64,000 nucleotides of DNA, taken from Dyella silvae (GTDB lineage: Bacteria > Pseudomonadota > Gammaproteobacteria > Xanthomonadales > Rhodanobacteraceae). This document shows positions 36,752 through 45,452 of the stretch, piece after piece. The position numbers were made by a program, and so were the translations under genes. Each line of letters opens with the position of its first letter. Position 1 is the stretch's first letter. Location: the NCBI RefSeq assembly GCF_026421305.1, contig NZ_JAPJBQ010000002.1, positions 744,001 to 808,000 of the forward strand, read 5' to 3'. A model generated the notes under the pieces. It did not search any database and was not told the origin of the DNA. It saw only the letters and a program-made list of their open reading frames with translations.

Positions 36752-36949
36752 GTCGACCTCACGAAGGTGTGTGCCCGGATGCTGCACCGCCCTCCCGGCA
36801 GCCACATCCACGAGGTTTGCTATCGGGGCGCGTTTCGCCACTTCCAACCCGGGCGGGTGCGAGACGGTTCAGGTGGCATGTTCTTGCGGGGCGATGGGCA
36901 ACGCCGAGCGGCATTGGGCCGCGCTGCAGTTCCCGGGCAACTCCTATAC

Positions 36950-36968
36950 AATGCGAACCATTCTTATT
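36950..36968 (+). promoter_or_regulatory. Fur box upstream of feoA
   Basis: The 19-bp AATGCGAACCATTCTTATT matches the consensus Fur palindrome AATGAGAATCATTCTCATT at 16 of 19 positions. It overlaps the likely -10 region (TATACA/TACAAT at 36945-36952), so iron-loaded Fur would block RNA polymerase. This is the best operator match in the window. Confidence 0.8.
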
Positions 36969-36983
36969 TGGTTTTGGTGACCA

Positions 36984-37229
36984 GTGCGCCTGTCCGACCT
37001 GCCGAAAGGGGCTACTGCCGTGGTGGACCGAGTGGACGATGCTCATGCTTCCGACCCCATCGCGCAGCGACTGCGCGACCTTGGGTTTGTGGCAGGTGAG
37101 CCGGTTCGCGTGGTGGCGTTGGGCCCGTTGGGCGCCGATCCCCTGCTGATCCAGATCGGTTCGACCCGCTTCGCGCTTCGGCGCAATGAAGCGGCGCGGG
37201 TGATGGTGCGACCGGAGATGACGGCATGA
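36984..37229 (+). CDS. feoA: FeoA-family ferrous iron transport accessory protein
   Basis: The 81-aa SH3-like protein (LPKGATAVVDRV, RLRDLGFVAGEPVRVVAL) is the small cytosolic partner of FeoB. Translation probably starts at GTG 36984 and its end overlaps feoB by four bases. A Fur box lies 16 bp upstream of the start codon. Confidence 0.92.
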   Translation: MRLSDLPKGATAVVDRVDDAHASDPIAQRLRDLGFVAGEPVRVVALGPLGADPLLIQIGSTRFALRRNEAARVMVRPEMTA

Positions 37230-39070
37230 GCACCGGCACCGTGCGCATTGCCCTGGTCGGCAATCCCAATTGCGGCAAGACGGCGCTGTTCAACCAACTC
37301 ACCGGCGGCCGCCAGAAGGTGGCCAATTACGCCGGCGTCACGGTCGAGCGCAAGGAAGGTCGCTTCAGCGCGCCGTCCGGGCGCGTGCTGCAGGTGCTGG
37401 ATCTGCCGGGCACCTACAGTTTCGACGCTACCAGCCCCGACGAGCAGATCACCCGCGACGTGCTGGAGGGCAACTACCCGGGCGAAGCGGCACCGGATCT
37501 GGTGGTGTGCGTGGCCGATGCCACCAACCTGCGCCTGCATCTGCGTTTCGTGCTGGAAGTGAAGCGCCTGGGCCGCCCCGTGGTGCTGGCCCTGAACATG
37601 ATGGACGCCGCGCGCCGCCGTGGCATCGTCATTGACGTGGCTGAACTGTCGCGCCGCCTCGGCATGCCGGTGGTGGAAACCGTGGCCGTGAAGCGCGACG
37701 GTGTGAAGGCACTGATCGATCGGGTGGACGGCGAGATTCCCGAAGCGCCACCGGCCCTGCCGGACGATCCGGCCAGCCGCGCCGATCTGCACGCGCAGGT
37801 GCGCGAACTGCTGGCCGCCACCGTGACCATGCCGCGTGCCACCGCCGAGCTCGACGATGCGCTGGATCGCTGGGCGCTGCACCCGGTCTTCGGGTTGGCG
37901 ATTCTGGCTGTCGTGATGTTTCTGATCTTCCAGGCGGTGTACGCCGCCGGTAAGCCGATGAGCGACCTGATCGGCGCGGGCTTCGGCTGGCTGGGTGAAC
38001 ACGCGACGGCGTGGATGCCCGCCGGGCCGCTGCAGAGTCTGCTGGTCGACGGTGTGTTTGGCGGCATTGGCACGGTAATCGGTTTTCTGCCGGTGATTCT
38101 GGTGCTGTTCTTCTTCATTCTGGTGCTCGAAGAATCGGGCTACCTGCCACGCGCGGCGTTCCTGCTGGATCGCCTGATGGTGTCGGTGGGTCTCACCGGG
38201 CGCTCGTTCATTCCGTTGCTTTCGAGTTTCGCGTGCGCCATTCCCGGCATCATGGGTACGCGCAGCATTACCGATCCGCGTGACCGCCTGGCCACCATCC
38301 TGGTGGCGCCGCTGATGACGTGTTCGGCGCGCCTGCCGGTGTATGCGCTGCTGATCGGCGCATTCATTCCCACGCGCCGGGTGCTTGGCATCTTCAACAT
38401 GCAGGGGCTGGTGCTGTTTGCGCTGTACGCCGCTGGTGTCATCGGCGCGATGGCGGTGGGCTGGGTGATCAAAAAGATGCGCCGCGACCGCAGTGAACAT
38501 GCGTTGCTGATGGAGCTGCCGTCCTATCGCCTGCCCAAGGTGCGCGACGTGGCGATCGGCTTGTGGGAGCGCGGCATGATCTTCCTCAAGCGCCTCACCG
38601 GTGTGATTCTCGGGTTGACCGTGCTGATGTGGTTTCTCTCCACCTTCCCGGCGGCGCCGGCAGGGGCCACCGGGCCGGCCATCGATTACAGCTTCGCTGG
38701 TTATATCGGCCGTGGTCTGCAGGTGATCTTCGCGCCGCTGGGCTTCAACTGGCAGATGAGCGTGTCGCTGATCCCCGCCTTTGCTGCTCGCGAAACGGCA
38801 GTGGCGGCGCTGGCGACGGTGTATGCCGTGGGTGGCGACGGCGCTGACGGCGCAGGTCTGGCCCAGGCGCTGGCGGCCAACTTCTCGCTGGCCAGTGCGT
38901 TGTCGCTGCTGGTGTGGTTTGCGTTTGCGCCGCAGTGCATGTCGACGCTGGCGGTAATTCGCCGCGAAACCAATTCCTGGCGCAACGTGGGCATCTCGTT
39001 CGGCTACATGTTTGTGGTGGCGTATGTGGCCTCGTTCCTCACGTATCAGATCGCGAGCTGGCTGACATGA
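37226..39070 (+). CDS. feoB: Ferrous iron transporter FeoB
   Basis: The 614-aa protein has an N-terminal GTPase with G1 GNPNCGKT (11-18), G3 DLPGTYSF and G4 NMMD, a helical GDI region and a membrane domain with two Gate segments including SSFACAIPGIMGTRSI and the conserved Cys in FACAIP and MTCSARLPVY. It is shorter than E. coli FeoB (773) but typical of xanthomonads. It imports Fe(II) across the inner membrane in iron-poor or low-oxygen conditions. Confidence 0.96.
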   Translation: MSTGTVRIALVGNPNCGKTALFNQLTGGRQKVANYAGVTVERKEGRFSAPSGRVLQVLDLPGTYSFDATSPDEQITRDVLEGNYPGEAAPDLVVCVADATNLRLHLRFVLEVKRLGRPVVLALNMMDAARRRGIVIDVAELSRRLGMPVVETVAVKRDGVKALIDRVDGEIPEAPPALPDDPASRADLHAQVRELLAATVTMPRATAELDDALDRWALHPVFGLAILAVVMFLIFQAVYAAGKPMSDLIGAGFGWLGEHATAWMPAGPLQSLLVDGVFGGIGTVIGFLPVILVLFFFILVLEESGYLPRAAFLLDRLMVSVGLTGRSFIPLLSSFACAIPGIMGTRSITDPRDRLATILVAPLMTCSARLPVYALLIGAFIPTRRVLGIFNMQGLVLFALYAAGVIGAMAVGWVIKKMRRDRSEHALLMELPSYRLPKVRDVAIGLWERGMIFLKRLTGVILGLTVLMWFLSTFPAAPAGATGPAIDYSFAGYIGRGLQVIFAPLGFNWQMSVSLIPAFAARETAVAALATVYAVGGDGADGAGLAQALAANFSLASALSLLVWFAFAPQCMSTLAVIRRETNSWRNVGISFGYMFVVAYVASFLTYQIASWLT

Positions 39071-39366
39071 GTGATGGTTTGCTGCTGCAGTACGTGATCA
39101 TCGGCGTGATCGTGCTGATCAGTGCGTTGATCACTTTCCGGAAGCTCGCTCCGCAGCTCACCAATCGATGGCTAGCCGCCGCCGCGCTGCATTTCGATCA
39201 GCCCGGTCACCCGGCCTGGCAGCGTGCGCTGGGCCGCCGCCTGCAACCCAGGCAGGCCACCGGCAATTGTAGTGACGGTTGCAGCACCTGCGGCGCCTGC
39301 GGGCCCAAGCCGCCCGCCGCGGCGCACGACGTGCATCCGCTGGAATTCCGCCCCCGCGCAAAGTGA
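39067..39366 (+). CDS. Small Cys-rich membrane protein, FeoB-associated
   Basis: The 99-aa product starts at ATG 39067, overlapping the feoB stop by four bases (ATGA). Residues 5-25 (LLQYVIIGVIVLISALITF) form one membrane helix, then a basic stretch, then a tail with NCSDGCSTCGAC, four Cys in 11 residues, suited to bind iron or an Fe-S cluster. Position and Cys motif suggest a FeoC-like accessory, but it has no winged-helix fold as in enterobacterial FeoC. I think it belongs to a family of uncharacterised proteins seen after xanthomonad and pseudomonad feoB. Confidence 0.75.
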   Translation: MSDGLLLQYVIIGVIVLISALITFRKLAPQLTNRWLAAAALHFDQPGHPAWQRALGRRLQPRQATGNCSDGCSTCGACGPKPPAAAHDVHPLEFRPRAK

Positions 39367-39390
39367 CGCCGAACGCGCCGGCACCATGCC

Positions 39391-40302
39391 CTACGGGTGA
39401 TCGGGCGGATTTGTATCCATCGGCGGATGGAACTTGCGGAGGGCCGGATCATCCGGATTGACCGGCGTAAGGATGCCCACCGTCACCGTGCCGGACAGCA
39501 GATAGCTCTCGAACTTGGGGTCGTAAGGGTCGCTGCTTGAGCGCAACTGCTGATAGGCGAGCACACCGTCCGTTTGATGGACGCCGGTAACTTCGCCGGG
39601 TGTGGTGGCGATGATGCCGCCGTTGCCGACATCGTAACTTGGCGGTGCCTGATGATCATTCAGGCCCACCGTGCCGCCAATCACCAGATGGGGCGCCGCC
39701 GAGCCCACACGAGATCCGGTCGCGGAATAAAGCACTTCGCGCCAGCGGGCCTTGGCTCGGGGCATGGCGGCCGCATCGCTGTAAGTGGGCAGCAACTCAC
39801 GCCAGATAACGTTGGCGTCTTCGAACTGTTGTGGCGTCAGGTGCGCGTATAGCAGCTGCTTGGCGTACACGTACTGCGGCTCGTTGCGCTCGGCGGCGAG
39901 TGCGAACCACGCCATGGCGCGCGGCAGATCTACCGGGGAACCCCGCCCATTGAGATAGAGCACGCCCAGGTTGTACTGGGCCGGCTTGTACGCCCACGAC
40001 GCCGAGACTTTGTACATGGCGATAGCGTGTGCGTAGTCGTGATTCTGGTTGGCGAGGGCGCCCAGATAGAAGAAATACTCTCCCGGGCGGCCGTCGTCCG
40101 CAGGCGTATTGAATGGATCCGTGCGGCTGCTGGGCACGTCCGACGTAGCGTGAAAGCTCACCACTTGCGGAGGCGGAGCCTGGGTGTCCACCGGGATCGT
40201 GGGCAGTGCCGATGAGGTGTCCGCACAAGCCGCGGCGACTGGGAACCCCAGCAAGGCGACGATGCAGAGTGCGCGCAACGCCGAGAGACTTTGCAAGCTC
40301 AT
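39391..40302 (-). CDS. Secreted Sel1/TPR-repeat protein (paralog 1)
   Basis: The 303-aa protein has a signal peptide ending around VAAACA and Sel1-type repeats in the middle (YAHAIAMYKVSASWAYKPAQ, NLGVLYLNGRGSPVDLPRAM), which form alpha-solenoid protein-binding surfaces. It is about 55-60% identical by eye to the next gene upstream in the same order of blocks (LPTIP, PADDGRPGEYFF, ATGSRVGS), so the two arose by tandem duplication. Function unknown; probably periplasmic. Confidence 0.8.
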   Translation of the reverse strand: MSLQSLSALRALCIVALLGFPVAAACADTSSALPTIPVDTQAPPPQVVSFHATSDVPSSRTDPFNTPADDGRPGEYFFYLGALANQNHDYAHAIAMYKVSASWAYKPAQYNLGVLYLNGRGSPVDLPRAMAWFALAAERNEPQYVYAKQLLYAHLTPQQFEDANVIWRELLPTYSDAAAMPRAKARWREVLYSATGSRVGSAAPHLVIGGTVGLNDHQAPPSYDVGNGGIIATTPGEVTGVHQTDGVLAYQQLRSSSDPYDPKFESYLLSGTVTVGILTPVNPDDPALRKFHPPMDTNPPDHP

Positions 40303-40414
40303 AGCGATACCTCCGGTCTTCTACACGGGGAACGCAGCACGTTGACGCTACTCCCAACGCTGGCAGGGAGCAATCGCGACTGGACGTCCGAACGTAACCG
40401 ATGGAAACGGGCGG

Positions 40415-41317
40415 TTACGGATGGCCCTGGTCGGCTGCGTCGGGTGGGTTCCCACTGTCATTCTTGGTGGCTTCCCCGGTTTTCTTGTCGACGGGGGTAA
40501 GTGCACCTACCGCTACCTGGCCAGACACGGTGGTGAATTTGGGGTCGTAAGGATTATCCGTGGCCCGGAGTTGTTGATAGGCAATGGCGCCATCAGCCTG
40601 GTGAACACCCGCCAGCTCAGCGGGATTTTTCGTTTCATGAAACCCGCTGTGGGAATCGTAGCTCGGCGAATTCATGTGATTAGGCGAACCCGCTGCGCCG
40701 CCCACTTCCACGTGGGCCGCAGACGATCCCACGCGCGAGCCGGTGGCGTTCTCCTTGGCTTCGAGCCAGCGTGCCTTGGCGCGAGGCATCGCGTTTTCGT
40801 CACCGTAAGTGGGCAGCAGTCCGCGCCAGATCTCATTTGCCTTCGCAAACTGTTCGGGTGAGAGATGGGCGTAAACAAGCTTTTTTGCGCGAACGTACTG
40901 TGCGTCGTTGCGCTCGGCTGCGAGCGCCATCCAGGCCATGGCGGTGGGCAGATCGACGGCGGTGCCCTGGCCACTCAAATACATCACGCCCAGGTTGTAC
41001 TCGGCAGGCTTGTATGCCCAGGAGGCCGCCACCTTGTACATGGCTATCGCGTGCGCGTAGTCGCCTTTCTTGACCGCCTGGACGCCCAGTGCGAAGTAGT
41101 ATTCGCCGGGCCTGCCATCATCGGTGGGCGTGTTGAAGGCGCGCGAATTGTCTTCGGACTTGTTGTCCTCATGGACCACCGGAGCCGCGCTGACGGGCTG
41201 GTTGTCGATGGGAATGGTCGGGAGTGCGTTCTGACCTATCGCCATTGGGCTGGAGGTCAAGGCCATGCCAGCAGCGAGGCAACATAGGGAAAATGCGACA
41301 GACTTCTGCACGGCCAT
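40415..41317 (-). CDS. Secreted Sel1/TPR-repeat protein (paralog 2)
   Basis: The 300-aa protein starts MAVQKSVAFSLCCLAAG; an AGGAAGGA ribosome-binding site fixes the ATG at 41317 rather than 41356. It shares DDGRPGEYYFALG, YAHAIAMYKVAASWAYKPAEYNLG and ATGSRVGSSAAH with the downstream paralog. The two differ mainly in the N-terminal 60 residues and in the 210-260 region. Function unknown; secreted. Confidence 0.82.
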   Translation of the reverse strand: MAVQKSVAFSLCCLAAGMALTSSPMAIGQNALPTIPIDNQPVSAAPVVHEDNKSEDNSRAFNTPTDDGRPGEYYFALGVQAVKKGDYAHAIAMYKVAASWAYKPAEYNLGVMYLSGQGTAVDLPTAMAWMALAAERNDAQYVRAKKLVYAHLSPEQFAKANEIWRGLLPTYGDENAMPRAKARWLEAKENATGSRVGSSAAHVEVGGAAGSPNHMNSPSYDSHSGFHETKNPAELAGVHQADGAIAYQQLRATDNPYDPKFTTVSGQVAVGALTPVDKKTGEATKNDSGNPPDAADQGHP

Positions 41318-41574
41318 AGGAGTCCTTCCTTCGTCGACGTGAGAAAGCGCTTTCAAAAACGGTACCGCTCAGGGAGCCATTGCGCAAATGCAGAGATCTC
41401 CCCTCAACGGGCGGTGCAGTCCCTGGGGGAAGGCGCAGGTTTTCGCGGGGATGGTTTGGGAGCGCAAGCTTTGGCGATGCGTCCGCCGCGGACAGGAAGG
41501 CGTCCTCCCGTGGTTGATCTTTCGGGGGATCGCCTGCACATAGCTACAATCCCAGGACCTACCAGGAGTCCCTC

Positions 41575-41760
41575 ATGCAGCAGCAGCCTTCTCCGGACAA
41601 CTTCGTGCCAGACGGTGACGCCGCAGAGATCACAGTGCCACCCACGGCCATGCGCCATCCGGCCGGTCATGGCCTGACGGACAACCTGGATGTTGCGGGC
41701 CACGACGAAGTGGAGCATGACGCGGCGCTGCGCGATTCCGCGTTGCGCGTGCCACGCTAA
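41575..41760 (+). CDS. Possible small protein of 61 residues
   Basis: An ATG at 41575 with AGGAG eight bases upstream opens a 61-codon frame (MQQQPSPDNF..) that is acidic in its last half (DNLDVAGHDEVEHDAALRD) and lacks membrane or signal sequence. It is followed at 41818-41844 by a hairpin. The ribosome-binding site and hairpin make it worth listing, but I cannot place it in a family, and conservation is unknown. Confidence 0.35.
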   Translation: MQQQPSPDNFVPDGDAAEITVPPTAMRHPAGHGLTDNLDVAGHDEVEHDAALRDSALRVPR

Positions 41761-41817
41761 GAGACACCGCATCGCCGGTGAGATACCGGTGATGACACAT
41801 CTTTGGTGAATCATCGT

Positions 41818-41846
41818 AGGCCGCTCGCCCGTGGGGAGCGGCCTTT
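41818..41846 (+). terminator. Hairpin after the 61-residue ORF
   Basis: AGGCCGCTC (41818-41826) pairs perfectly with 41836-41844 and ends in TTT. It lies between the small ORF and the convergent liuB gene. Confidence 0.45.
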
Positions 41847-41851
41847 CGCAG

Positions 41852-43459
41852 TTACATGCGGAATACGCCGTAACGCTGCGGCTCGATCGGCGCGTTGAGC
41901 GATGCGGAAATCGCCAGGCCCAGCACCCGACGCGTATCGGCCGGATCGATGATGCCGTCGTCCCACAGGCGGGCGCTGGCGTAATAGGGGTGACCCTGGC
42001 GCTCGTACTGTTCGCGGATGGGAGCCTTGAAGGCTTCCTCGTCTTCCGCACTCCAGCTCTTGCCACTGGCTTCGATGCCGTCACGGCGCACCGTCGCGAG
42101 CACGGACGAGGCCTGTTCGCCGCCCATCACGCTGATGCGCGAGTTCGGCCACATCCACAGGAAGCGTGCGCCGTAAGCCCGTCCGCACATCGCATAGTTG
42201 CCGGCGCCGAAGCTGCCGCCAATCACCACCGTAAACTTCGGTACGTGCGAGCACGCTACCGCGGTCACCATCTTCGCGCCGTCTTTCGCGATGCCGGCGT
42301 TCTCGTATTTCTTGCCGACCATGAAGCCGGTGATGTTTTGTAGGAACACCAGCGGCACATTGCGCTGATTGCACAGCTCGATGAAGTGCGCACCCTTGAG
42401 TGCCGATTCGGAAAACAGGATGCCGTTGTTGGCGATGATGCCTACCGGGTAGCCGTGGATATGCGCGAATCCGCACACGAGGGTCTTGCCATAGCGCGCC
42501 TTGAACTCGTGAAACTCCGAGCCATCGACGATGCGGGCGATCACCTCGCGGATGTCGAACGGGCGGCGCGTATCCTGCGGAATCACGCCATACAGTTCTT
42601 CCGCGGGGTAGAGCGGCTCGGCCGGCGCGCGCAATGCCAGTGGCATCGGCTTCTTGCGATTGAGGCTGGCGACGATATCGCGGGCAATCGACAGCGCATG
42701 GGCGTCGTTCTCCGCGAAGTGGTCGGCCACGCCGGACACGGACGTATGGACGTCCGCGCCACCCAGTGCTTCGGCATCGACTACTTCGCCGGTGGCCGCC
42801 TTCACCAGCGGCGGGCCGCCGAGAAAGATGGTGCCCTGTTCGCGCACGATGATCGTTTCATCGCTCATGGCCGGCACATAGGCACCGCCAGCGGTGCACG
42901 AGCCCATCACCACGGCAATCTGCGGAATCCCCAGGCCAGACATGCGGGCCTGGTTGTAGAAGATTCGGCCGAAATGTTCCTTGTCCGGGAACACCTCATC
43001 CTGCAGCGGCAGAAAGGCGCCACCGGAATCGACCAGATAGATGCAGGGCAGGCGGTTCTCCAGCGCCACCTCCTGCGCCCGGAGATGCTTCTTCACGGTC
43101 ATCGGGAAATAGGTGCCGCCCTTCACCGTGGCGTCGTTGGCCACCACCACCACTTCGATGCCATTGACGCGGCCGATACCGGTAATGATGCCGGCCGCTG
43201 GCGCGGCGTCGTCGTACATGCCATGGGCAGCGAGCGGGGAGAGCTCGAGGAACGGTGAGCCGGGATCGAGCAGGGCGCGGATGCGCTCACGCGGCAGTAG
43301 CTTGCCGCGCGCGGTGTGCTTCTCGCGGGCCTTTTCGCCACCACCTTCGGCACTGCGGGCCAGCTCGTGGTGCAGGTCGTCCACCAGCCCTTTCAGCTGC
43401 GCGCTGCTGGCCTGGAATTCCGGAGAGCGGGGATCGATCTGCGAGGCGATGACACTCAT
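41852..43459 (-). CDS. liuB: Methylcrotonyl-CoA carboxylase, carboxyltransferase (beta) subunit
   Basis: The 535-aa carboxyltransferase shows acyl-CoA-binding blocks [11 protein letters not shown] near 50, [20 protein letters not shown] near 160, [13 protein letters not shown] near 190 and [15 protein letters not shown] near 440, the MCC beta pattern rather than propionyl-CoA carboxylase. It works with the biotinylated alpha subunit at 31665-33662 to form 3-methylglutaconyl-CoA. Confidence 0.94.
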   Translation of the reverse strand: MSVIASQIDPRSPEFQASSAQLKGLVDDLHHELARSAEGGGEKAREKHTARGKLLPRERIRALLDPGSPFLELSPLAAHGMYDDAAPAAGIITGIGRVNGIEVVVVANDATVKGGTYFPMTVKKHLRAQEVALENRLPCIYLVDSGGAFLPLQDEVFPDKEHFGRIFYNQARMSGLGIPQIAVVMGSCTAGGAYVPAMSDETIIVREQGTIFLGGPPLVKAATGEVVDAEALGGADVHTSVSGVADHFAENDAHALSIARDIVASLNRKKPMPLALRAPAEPLYPAEELYGVIPQDTRRPFDIREVIARIVDGSEFHEFKARYGKTLVCGFAHIHGYPVGIIANNGILFSESALKGAHFIELCNQRNVPLVFLQNITGFMVGKKYENAGIAKDGAKMVTAVACSHVPKFTVVIGGSFGAGNYAMCGRAYGARFLWMWPNSRISVMGGEQASSVLATVRRDGIEASGKSWSAEDEEAFKAPIREQYERQGHPYYASARLWDDGIIDPADTRRVLGLAISASLNAPIEPQRYGVFRM

Positions 43460-43560
43460 GAGCTAACACTGCCGTTCGAAGGAAGCCAAGGATGATACCG
43501 GTGGTGGCGCATCGGCTAAATCGGCAACGCAACATCCCCGGTGCTTTTCCATTTTTTCGG

Positions 43561-43600
43561 GCACAAAAAAACCGGCCGCCAGAGGCGGCCGGTTTCTTGA
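43561..43600 (-). terminator. Terminator of the Ala/Pro-rich lipoprotein gene
   Basis: 43569-43580 pairs perfectly with 43584-43595 (12 bp). On the minus strand the stem is followed by a T-run from the A-tract at 43565-43570. It lies 20 bp downstream of the lipoprotein stop. Confidence 0.85.
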
Positions 43601-43615
43601 AGTACACGATGGTAC

Positions 43616-43891
43616 TTAGTGACCAGCAGCGGTCGAAGCAGCAGCCGGAGCTGCGGCCGTCGAAGCCGGGGTCGGCGCCGGCTGTTCAGCCGGAGCAGCA
43701 GCGGTCGAAGCCGGGGCAGCAGCCGGGGCCTGCTCAGCCGGAGCAGCAGCAGCCTTCTGAGCCTGCTCAGCAGCAGACTGCTGCTGGTCAGCCGACTTCT
43801 GGGCGTCCTGCGCGGAATCCTGCGCGCCGTTGCTGCAAGCCGCCAGCAGCGCGACGAGCGCAGAGGCGAGAAGGGTACGCGTGAACTTCAT
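43616..43891 (-). CDS. Small Ala/Pro-rich lipoprotein
   Basis: The 91-aa product has a lipoprotein signal (LVALLAACSNG; lipidation at C19), then an Ala/Gln-rich helix (AQDAQKSADQQQSAAEQAQKA) and two near-copies of AAPAEQPAPxPASTAAAP, so most of the mature chain is low-complexity. It is likely an outer-membrane-anchored small protein with a flexible Pro/Ala tail. Function unknown; probably monocistronic with its own terminator. Confidence 0.75.
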   Translation of the reverse strand: MKFTRTLLASALVALLAACSNGAQDSAQDAQKSADQQQSAAEQAQKAAAAPAEQAPAAAPASTAAAPAEQPAPTPASTAAAPAAASTAAGH

Positions 43892-44041
43892 GTTGAATCT
43901 CCTTTGCCGTGGAATGCCGTTTGGCGGGCGTATTAATAACGCTTTCGTGGAAATTGCGCCACATCTTTATGTAAAGCAGTGAAAACGGTTAACCCCGCTT
44001 TCATCGGCACCTGGGGGCCAGGTGCCGTGAATTGCCGTGAA

Positions 44042-45223
44042 TCAGAGCAATTCCACCGCAATTGCCGTGGCCTCGCCGCCGCCGATGCAGAGGGACGCCA
44101 CACCACGCTTAACGCCGCGGGTCTTCAGGGCGTTGACGAGGGTGACCACCAGACGGGCACCGCTGGCGCCGATCGGGTGGCCCAGTGCACAGGCGCCGCC
44201 GTTGACATTGATCTTGTCGCGGGGAATGTCCAGCTCCCGCATGGCGGCCATGGCGACCACGGCAAAGGCCTCATTGACCTCGAACAGATCGACGTCGCTG
44301 ACCTTCCAGCCAGCCTTCTCCAGCACCTTGTGCAGGGCGCCCACCGGCGCTGTGGTGAACCACTCCGGCTCCTGCGAGTGGGTGGCGTGGGCGACGATAC
44401 GGGCCAGCGGCTTGAGACCACGAGCCTTGGCGTCGTCGGCCGACATCAGCACCACGGCGGCCGCGCCGTCGGAGATGCTGGACGAGCTGGCTGCCGTGAT
44501 GGTGCCATTCTCTTTGCGGAACGCCGGCTTGAGCGTCGGGATCTTGCTGATGTCCGAGCGGCCCGGCTGTTCGTCGGTATCGACCTTCACTTCGCCCTTG
44601 CGGCTGGTTACGGTGACCGGAACGATTTCGTCAGCGAAGGCGCCCGATGCCTGGGCGGCCTTGGCGCGCTCGACCGATTCGGTGGAGAAGGTGTCCTGCT
44701 CCTCGCGGGTGAAGTGGTACTTGTCGGCGCACAGTTCGCCGAACACACCCATGGCCTTGCCGTCGTACGGGTTGGTCAGGCCGTCCCATGCCATATGGTC
44801 GACCAGGGTGCCGTCGCCGTAGCGGATACCGGTGCGCGCGTTGACCATGTGCGGCGCATTGGTCATCGACTCCATGCCGCCCGCCACCACGATGGCGGCA
44901 GAACCGGCCTTGATCAGGTCATGGCCCAGCATGATGGACTTCATGCCCGAACCGCATACCTTGTTGACGGTGGTGCAGCCCGTGCTGGCCGGCAGGCCGG
45001 CGCCCAGCGACGCCTGACGCGCCGGTGCCTGACCCAGGTTGGCAGGCAGGACGCAACCCATGATGACTTCGCTGACGTCGGCAGCGCCAACGCCGGACTG
45101 CTCCAGCGCGGCACGGATGGCCGTGGCGCCCAGCGTGGGCGTAGGTACGCCAGTGAACTGGCCGAGGAAAGAGCCAATGGCAGTGCGCTTGGCACCCACG
45201 ATGACAACGCTGACGTCCGACAT
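44042..45223 (-). CDS. Acetyl-CoA acetyltransferase (thiolase)
   Basis: The 393-aa thiolase has nucleophile C90 in NKVCGSGMKSI, the His in GHPIGASGAR and the second Cys in CIGGGEA. It matches the acetoacetyl-CoA thiolase (AtoB/PhaA) branch. It can split acetoacetyl-CoA from leucine degradation or condense acetyl-CoA. The ATG at 45223 follows GGAG; the frame to 45253 would start in the intergenic space shared with the autotransporter. Confidence 0.93.
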   Translation of the reverse strand: MSDVSVVIVGAKRTAIGSFLGQFTGVPTPTLGATAIRAALEQSGVGAADVSEVIMGCVLPANLGQAPARQASLGAGLPASTGCTTVNKVCGSGMKSIMLGHDLIKAGSAAIVVAGGMESMTNAPHMVNARTGIRYGDGTLVDHMAWDGLTNPYDGKAMGVFGELCADKYHFTREEQDTFSTESVERAKAAQASGAFADEIVPVTVTSRKGEVKVDTDEQPGRSDISKIPTLKPAFRKENGTITAASSSSISDGAAAVVLMSADDAKARGLKPLARIVAHATHSQEPEWFTTAPVGALHKVLEKAGWKVSDVDLFEVNEAFAVVAMAAMRELDIPRDKINVNGGACALGHPIGASGARLVVTLVNALKTRGVKRGVASLCIGGGEATAIAVELL

Positions 45224-45452
45224 GGAGATCTCCGCAAGTACTTGATAGGGCAAGGATGCCCGGTAGATAACCTAGGGATTATCGCAGTCTGGCCCAGATG
45301 GGGGCAAACCAGACCCCTTTGCAATGGCACTGCGATATTTGCGGCATTTAGTTGCGTTTTCGTTGTGCCACTATGTCGGTTGTCGCGCGTTGCTGGGGGC
45401 AGGGGGCGCGCACAGGACGTCGACCAGAACACGTGGTAACGGGGTGGGTGCC

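Noticed and set aside
36752-36983. Short plus-strand frames upstream of feoA
   Set aside because: They overlap the Fur box and promoter region and show no family-like sequence.
43616-43891. Alternative reading of the Ser/Arg-rich plus-strand frame (43619-43936)
   Set aside because: The minus-strand frame has a signal, lipobox and terminator; the plus frame is its antisense image.
43979-45439. 486-codon ORF antisense to the thiolase gene
   Set aside because: It coincides with a clear thiolase on the other strand and carries no motif.
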